Position numbers and translations under genes: made by a program
Source: Ailanthus altissimus
Lineage: Eukaryota > Streptophyta > Magnoliopsida > Sapindales > Simaroubaceae
Length of the DNA stretch: 64,000 nucleotides
Assembly (NCBI GenBank): GCA_946807835.1
Contig: OX327693.1
Coordinates: 451,501-515,500, forward strand
Reading direction: 5' to 3'
The notes under the pieces: model-generated
Told to the model about the DNA's origin: nothing
Database searches by the model: none
The model's input: the letters and a program-made list of their open reading frames with translations, nothing else
In this document: piece by piece, positions 59,836 through 64,000 of the stretch
Numbering within the stretch: position 1 is the stretch's first letter
How the letters are laid out: each line of letters opens with the position of its first letter

Positions 59836-62800
59836 ATGGCATCCTTGCTTAAAGCTCCAATCAGCAACGATTTTCAAGTTCAGAAGCTGGGGTTGTTCGA
59901 TGGAAACAGAAGCAGAAGACAGTGGAGTAGTAGCAATAGTGGTGCTGTTTTCCCAAAGCCAAGATCTTTGTTGCCGGTAGTTTTGTCAATGTCAACAACA
60001 GCATCAACAATTGAACATTTGGAATCACCCAAGTCCAAGAACTTGCAAATTCCCATCATGGTATTCTCTCATTATACTCTTCAAGTAATTGTTTTTCCCT
60101 TTTTTATTAATTTGTTTTAGCCTAAGCTTATTTTGAGTTTTTGATGAGAATCTTCTCCATTAGGCCTGCGATGGACATTTCATTGTCATCTGATATGTGA
60201 TGAGTTTATAACATTTTTCAATTAAAACATAAAATTGGATAATAAATGGATGTTAAAAGAATCATTGATTTGACTTTGATTAGCTTCCATTGACTTAATC
60301 AAATAAGTTTAATTATGGCTTATGATATTGGGCATTGGCTGGGAACTGTCATTCAGAATTGCTCTGTTATGGAACTTAGTGCCCAGAACTTGGGCAAACT
60401 TCAGCTGACAAATGTGTTTTTTTTGTTGAGACATAAAATTTTAGGGTTTGATGCTACTCATATATTGCTTGCTGAATTGCTTCACAGCTGCATTTTCTTG
60501 CTTCCGCCTGTTTGAATAATGTTCAATTTTATTTGATTCTATCATACTTTTGTACACATGTAGAAGGATGATAATGAAGTTTTTTTAAAACTTAATATGA
60601 TGAGCAATATTGTAAATTTGCTGATGATTCACATTGTAATTTGGAGTTGCTTTATCCATTACAGGTAAATAGTTGTACTGGAAAGATGGGGAAGGCTGTT
60701 ATCAAGGCTGCAGATTCAGCAGGACTTGAGCTCATTCCTGCGTCATTTGGCACAGAAGAGGAATCTGGACAAAAAGTGGAAGTTTGTGGGAAGGAAATTC
60801 ATGTGCATGGTCCTTCTGACAGGGAAACTGTCCTTGCGTCCGTCTTTGATAAATATCCAAACATGATCGTTGTTGACTATACTGTACCTGCTGCTGTGAA
60901 TGGTAAGCAATCACAGTTCATGTCATTTGAATGAGGAAAAGGAATCTCAAATTTGAAACATATTAAATTTCTGGCAAAGAACTGGATTAAGTAGTTTTAT
61001 TTTGCCAAACTGAATACTTTTTGGATTCTGTTTAAGGATTTTCAAGTTTCAGATTACTAGAATCTATTTTCTAAAGAAGATGATTTACTCCTTTTAAGCT
61101 TTACTCAAATGCTCTAATAATTTGTCATTATACCTTATCTGTAGCTTAAGGACCATTGACCTTGTTACTTTTTAACTTTTCTATTGAATCTTCTTAAGAC
61201 AAGATGTTATATACGGTTCAGCCCTTACTTAGTTGTTGACCTGCAGTATAATGCTTCATATACTATATACAGATTTCATTCTTTTATTTAATTTTGTTTT
61301 TTTTTTAAATTTTTGTGGTGTTTGCAAAATGTAGGTAACGCAGAGCTATATAGCAAAGTCGGAGTGCCCTTTGTTATGGGCACCACTGGTGGAGATAGGG
61401 ATAAATTGTATAAGACTGTAGAAAACTCAAAGGGTTATGCTGTGATATCCCCGCAAATGGGAAAACAGGTGATATGAATCCTGCAACTTTAATCAGATAC
61501 AAAACTGTTTCCCCTTTGGGGATTTGTTTTATTCCATATCCTAATAGTATGTTGATTTGTAGGTCGTGGCATTCCTTGCAGCTATGGAAATAATGGCTGA
61601 ACAATTTCCCGGAGCCTTCTCAGGGTATTCTTTGCAGGTATGTCTGTTTCTTAAGTTCTTCTTAGGGTTTATATTGATGTAATAACAGTATGCGCTAATG
61701 CACTTCTTGTTGTTAGGTGTTGGAGTCCCATCAAGCTGGTAAATTAGACACATCCGGAACCGCCAAGGCTGTTATTTCATGCTTTCAGAAATTGGGGGTG
61801 TCTTTTGATATGGAGCAGGTGTGTTAAAGGACTTTTAAGGTCTTAAAACTTGATACTGATTTTGTATGTCCTGGAATCTTCAGTTTGTAATTTCTAGGCT
61901 TTACTTATAACTCAGGAGTCCTTTATATTGTTGATAATGTGTATATAAAATAGTTATATAAGGATAAAAGTGAAATGATGCACAAGCTTTGCATGCGTGA
62001 AAAATGCCAATGTAATGGGGATTTAGTCGTGGGTATTTGTGCCCTTCAAGGGTATTTCAGGCATACATGTTCACAGCCATACTCTAGCTATATATTTTGC
62101 CGCGCATGCATGTGGACTAGTGCCAACTGAATTAAAAGTAGATAGATTAGCTATGTTGATGTTCTATTGATTTAAAGATTCTTTATCTAGAATCGAAGAT
62201 TGCTATTGTCCTGGTAGATTTCTCTGGTTTTAGAATGCCACTAAGATGTCTAAATCATTTTGCCATCACCTCATCTTGTAGCTCCTTGTATAATTTATAG
62301 AAAAATTGTATTTTGTTCCTCATTTTTCAACCACTTCCAGTCATCCTTTTCTATGCTGAGAAGATGGTTTGATAGTGCTGGGTATCCATCAACAAACTCC
62401 GTTATGTTACTTCATGACAAGATATTCTTTTTCTTTATTCTGTTGGCTTCACAATCCTTTATGTTTCTGACCGTTTCATCAGATACAAATGATCCGGGAC
62501 CCAAAGCAACAAGTTGAGATGGTGGGAGTTCCAGAGGAGTATTTGCCTGGTCATGCATTCCATATGTATCATCTGACATCACCTGATCAAACGTAATCGC
62601 AAAGCATCCTAATTTCTTTCCCTCTCTCTTTTGTCTAGTATATTTTCCCTTTTCTCATATTTTAGCTTGCAAGCTTTGAATGACTTCCTTCCTTTCCTGT
62701 TTTCCCTTCAACAGAGTTTCTTTCGAGTTTCAGCACAATGTTTGTGGTAGATCAATATATGCAGAGGGTACTGTTGATGCTGTTATTTTCCTTTCCAAGA

Positions 62801-63145
62801 AGGTGCCCAATTCTTCCTTTCAAATCCTTTTTTTTTTTTCACTTGATTCTATCCATTTACATGATTTATTAATCTTCCATTAGCTAAACCTTGATATAGT
62901 TTTATTGTCATCAATTACACTACATGGTCAATTTTGGCAATTTCATAACCTTTCTTCTACAGTATCTTATTCTTCAACGATAATAGTTCATAGTTTGTAA
63001 AAATTACTGTAGCAAAACTTCTGATGTTGGCTATTCACACTCACTATTTCGATGTAAAATTATTGTGTAAAAACAGGTTCAGTCGAAGGCAGACAAACGA
63101 ATCTACAAAATGATAGATGTCTTGCGGGAGGGAAACATGCGATAA
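59836..63145 (+). CDS. DAPB: 4-hydroxy-tetrahydrodipicolinate reductase, plastid precursor
   Basis: Second committed enzyme of lysine synthesis; reduces hydroxy-tetrahydrodipicolinate with NAD(P)H in plastids. Eight coding exons: 59836-60060, 60665-60902, 61335-61468, 61563-61637, 61717-61818, 62483-62592, 62715-62802, 63077-63145. All junctions are GT/AG, phases agree, and the product is 346 aa. The first roughly 60 residues are Ser-rich and basic (transit peptide). Sites: nucleotide-binding VNSCTGKMGKAV (76-87), where Ser78 replaces the usual first Gly; VVDYTVPAAV; VMGTTGGDRDKL; and ESHQAGKLDTSGTAK, with His229 and Lys233 at the positions of the catalytic His159 and Lys163 of the E. coli enzyme. 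Its head-to-head neighbour is lumazine synthase. No lesion is seen. Confidence 0.96.
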
Positions 63146-64000
63146 AATTTTTGTTTTTGATGCCTAGTGTTGTATTAGTATATATTTACTTCAAGTTACT
63201 CAGGATTATGATGGAAAATATGGTAAAGCAATTTTGGATTAGAATTTTTGTCTTTACAAAATCCTTCTTATAAAATTCTGTTTGCTGCTAATTTGATGAG
63301 AATTGGAAGGCTTGCTGATGGTGATGCCACCCTTCCCTTTTCCTTTTCCTATTATATGTGTATTTATGAATTATGCATGTGTATATCATTATTAGAACAA
63401 ATTAGACAATAAATTTAGTAGTATTTCAGAAAAAAAAAAAATAATAAATGGGGTTAATTTTGATTTACTCCCTTCAAGAATTGATAAATATCAATTAATA
63501 AAGAGAATGGTAATTTTTTTCATTGAATTATCCAACTCATGGTAATGCAATGTACCCCCAAGTATTTATCAAACGTTCACACTTTTTCAACATTGAAGTC
63601 GAGCAAAGATTTAGAATTGAATTATTGATGTTATAATTAAAATTAAAAGTTGCAACAATAATTATAAATACACCATTAGATTGAAATTGACATGTATCAT
63701 GTATTTTAAGATGTTTGAATTTGTTTTAATTAGTGCCAAAAGTTAATAAATGGTAAGCAATTATTAGGACCTATTTAAAATTCAAAGAAATATATTTTCC
63801 TTTATTTCTTTAAATTATTTTCCCATCCAAGATATAAACAACTAGATATATCTTAAATATTTTAATATTTTTGTTTTTCAACAAAATAATGGGATTAAAT
63901 AAATAATGAAAAAAACTATGATAAATTTTTTTAAAAAAAATCAAATGGATATTTCTGATAAATTTTCTTTATCTTATTTTTTTTTATACAGAATTGTGAT
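63146..64000. other. 3' UTR of dapB-type gene and AT-rich intergenic DNA
   Basis: The first few hundred bases should contain the 3' UTR. A poly-A run lies at 63430-63441. No further gene seen before the window ends. Confidence 0.6.

Noticed and set aside
60315..60515. 66-codon frame between dapB exons 1 and 2
   Set aside because: Intronic; exon phases on both sides close without it.
1..64000. tRNA and rRNA genes
   Set aside because: None recognised on either strand by eye; tRNA-like motifs found are only primer-binding sites of LTR elements.

Overview
The window is nuclear DNA of a flowering plant, almost certainly a eudicot. Evidence: AT-rich intergenic DNA, a CC-NBS-LRR disease-resistance (R) gene cluster, several Ty1/copia and Ty3/gypsy-type elements with tRNA-Met primer sites, and two intron-rich single-copy genes encoding plastid-targeted enzymes. 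The family or species cannot be fixed from the sequence alone.

Layout. 1-7.0 kb: AT-rich DNA holding a decayed minus-strand copia element (about 1850-5395). 7.0-49.7 kb: an R-gene cluster. Gene 1 (7343-11638) is an intact single-exon CNL of 1431 aa. Its 3' flank is split by a solo LTR of about 2.15 kb (13144-23088, target duplication CTGGC). That LTR itself contains a second solo LTR (14920-17181) and a complete copia element A (17419-22938). Gene 2 (27768-42773) is a close paralogue of gene 1. It is broken by small deletions and by two minus-strand copia insertions with perfect 5-bp target duplications: B (30968-36485, GAATT) and C (37031-42416, TACCT). C has two LTRs that look identical and one uninterrupted 1333-aa gag-pol frame, so it is very young. 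Gene 3 (about 46226-46922) is only a decayed LRR tail. The 3' flanks of all three genes share reiterated non-coding modules, and six places carry fragments resembling the first exons of 40S ribosomal protein S4.

49.7-50.6 kb: a miniature LTR element (TRIM, 116-bp LTRs) with a nested hAT-like MITE. 52.4-54.2 kb (minus): an APS2-like ADP-glucose pyrophosphorylase small-subunit relative that lacks its C-terminal exons and has a mutated splice acceptor.

55.7-63.1 kb: two intact housekeeping genes transcribed divergently from a 567-bp shared promoter: lumazine synthase (riboflavin pathway, 8 coding exons, minus) and 4-hydroxy-tetrahydrodipicolinate reductase (lysine pathway, 8 coding exons, plus). 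Exon phases were checked by hand and both frames close exactly.

The region shows how an R-gene cluster grows and decays: tandem duplication with flanks, domain-sized recombination, and repeated retrotransposon insertion, beside a stable pair of metabolic genes. No wholly new gene system was found. The most unusual signals are the reiterated ribosomal-protein exon fragments, the nested solo LTRs, the symmetric palindrome change in element A, and R-gene breakpoints that fall on a serine-codon microsatellite.
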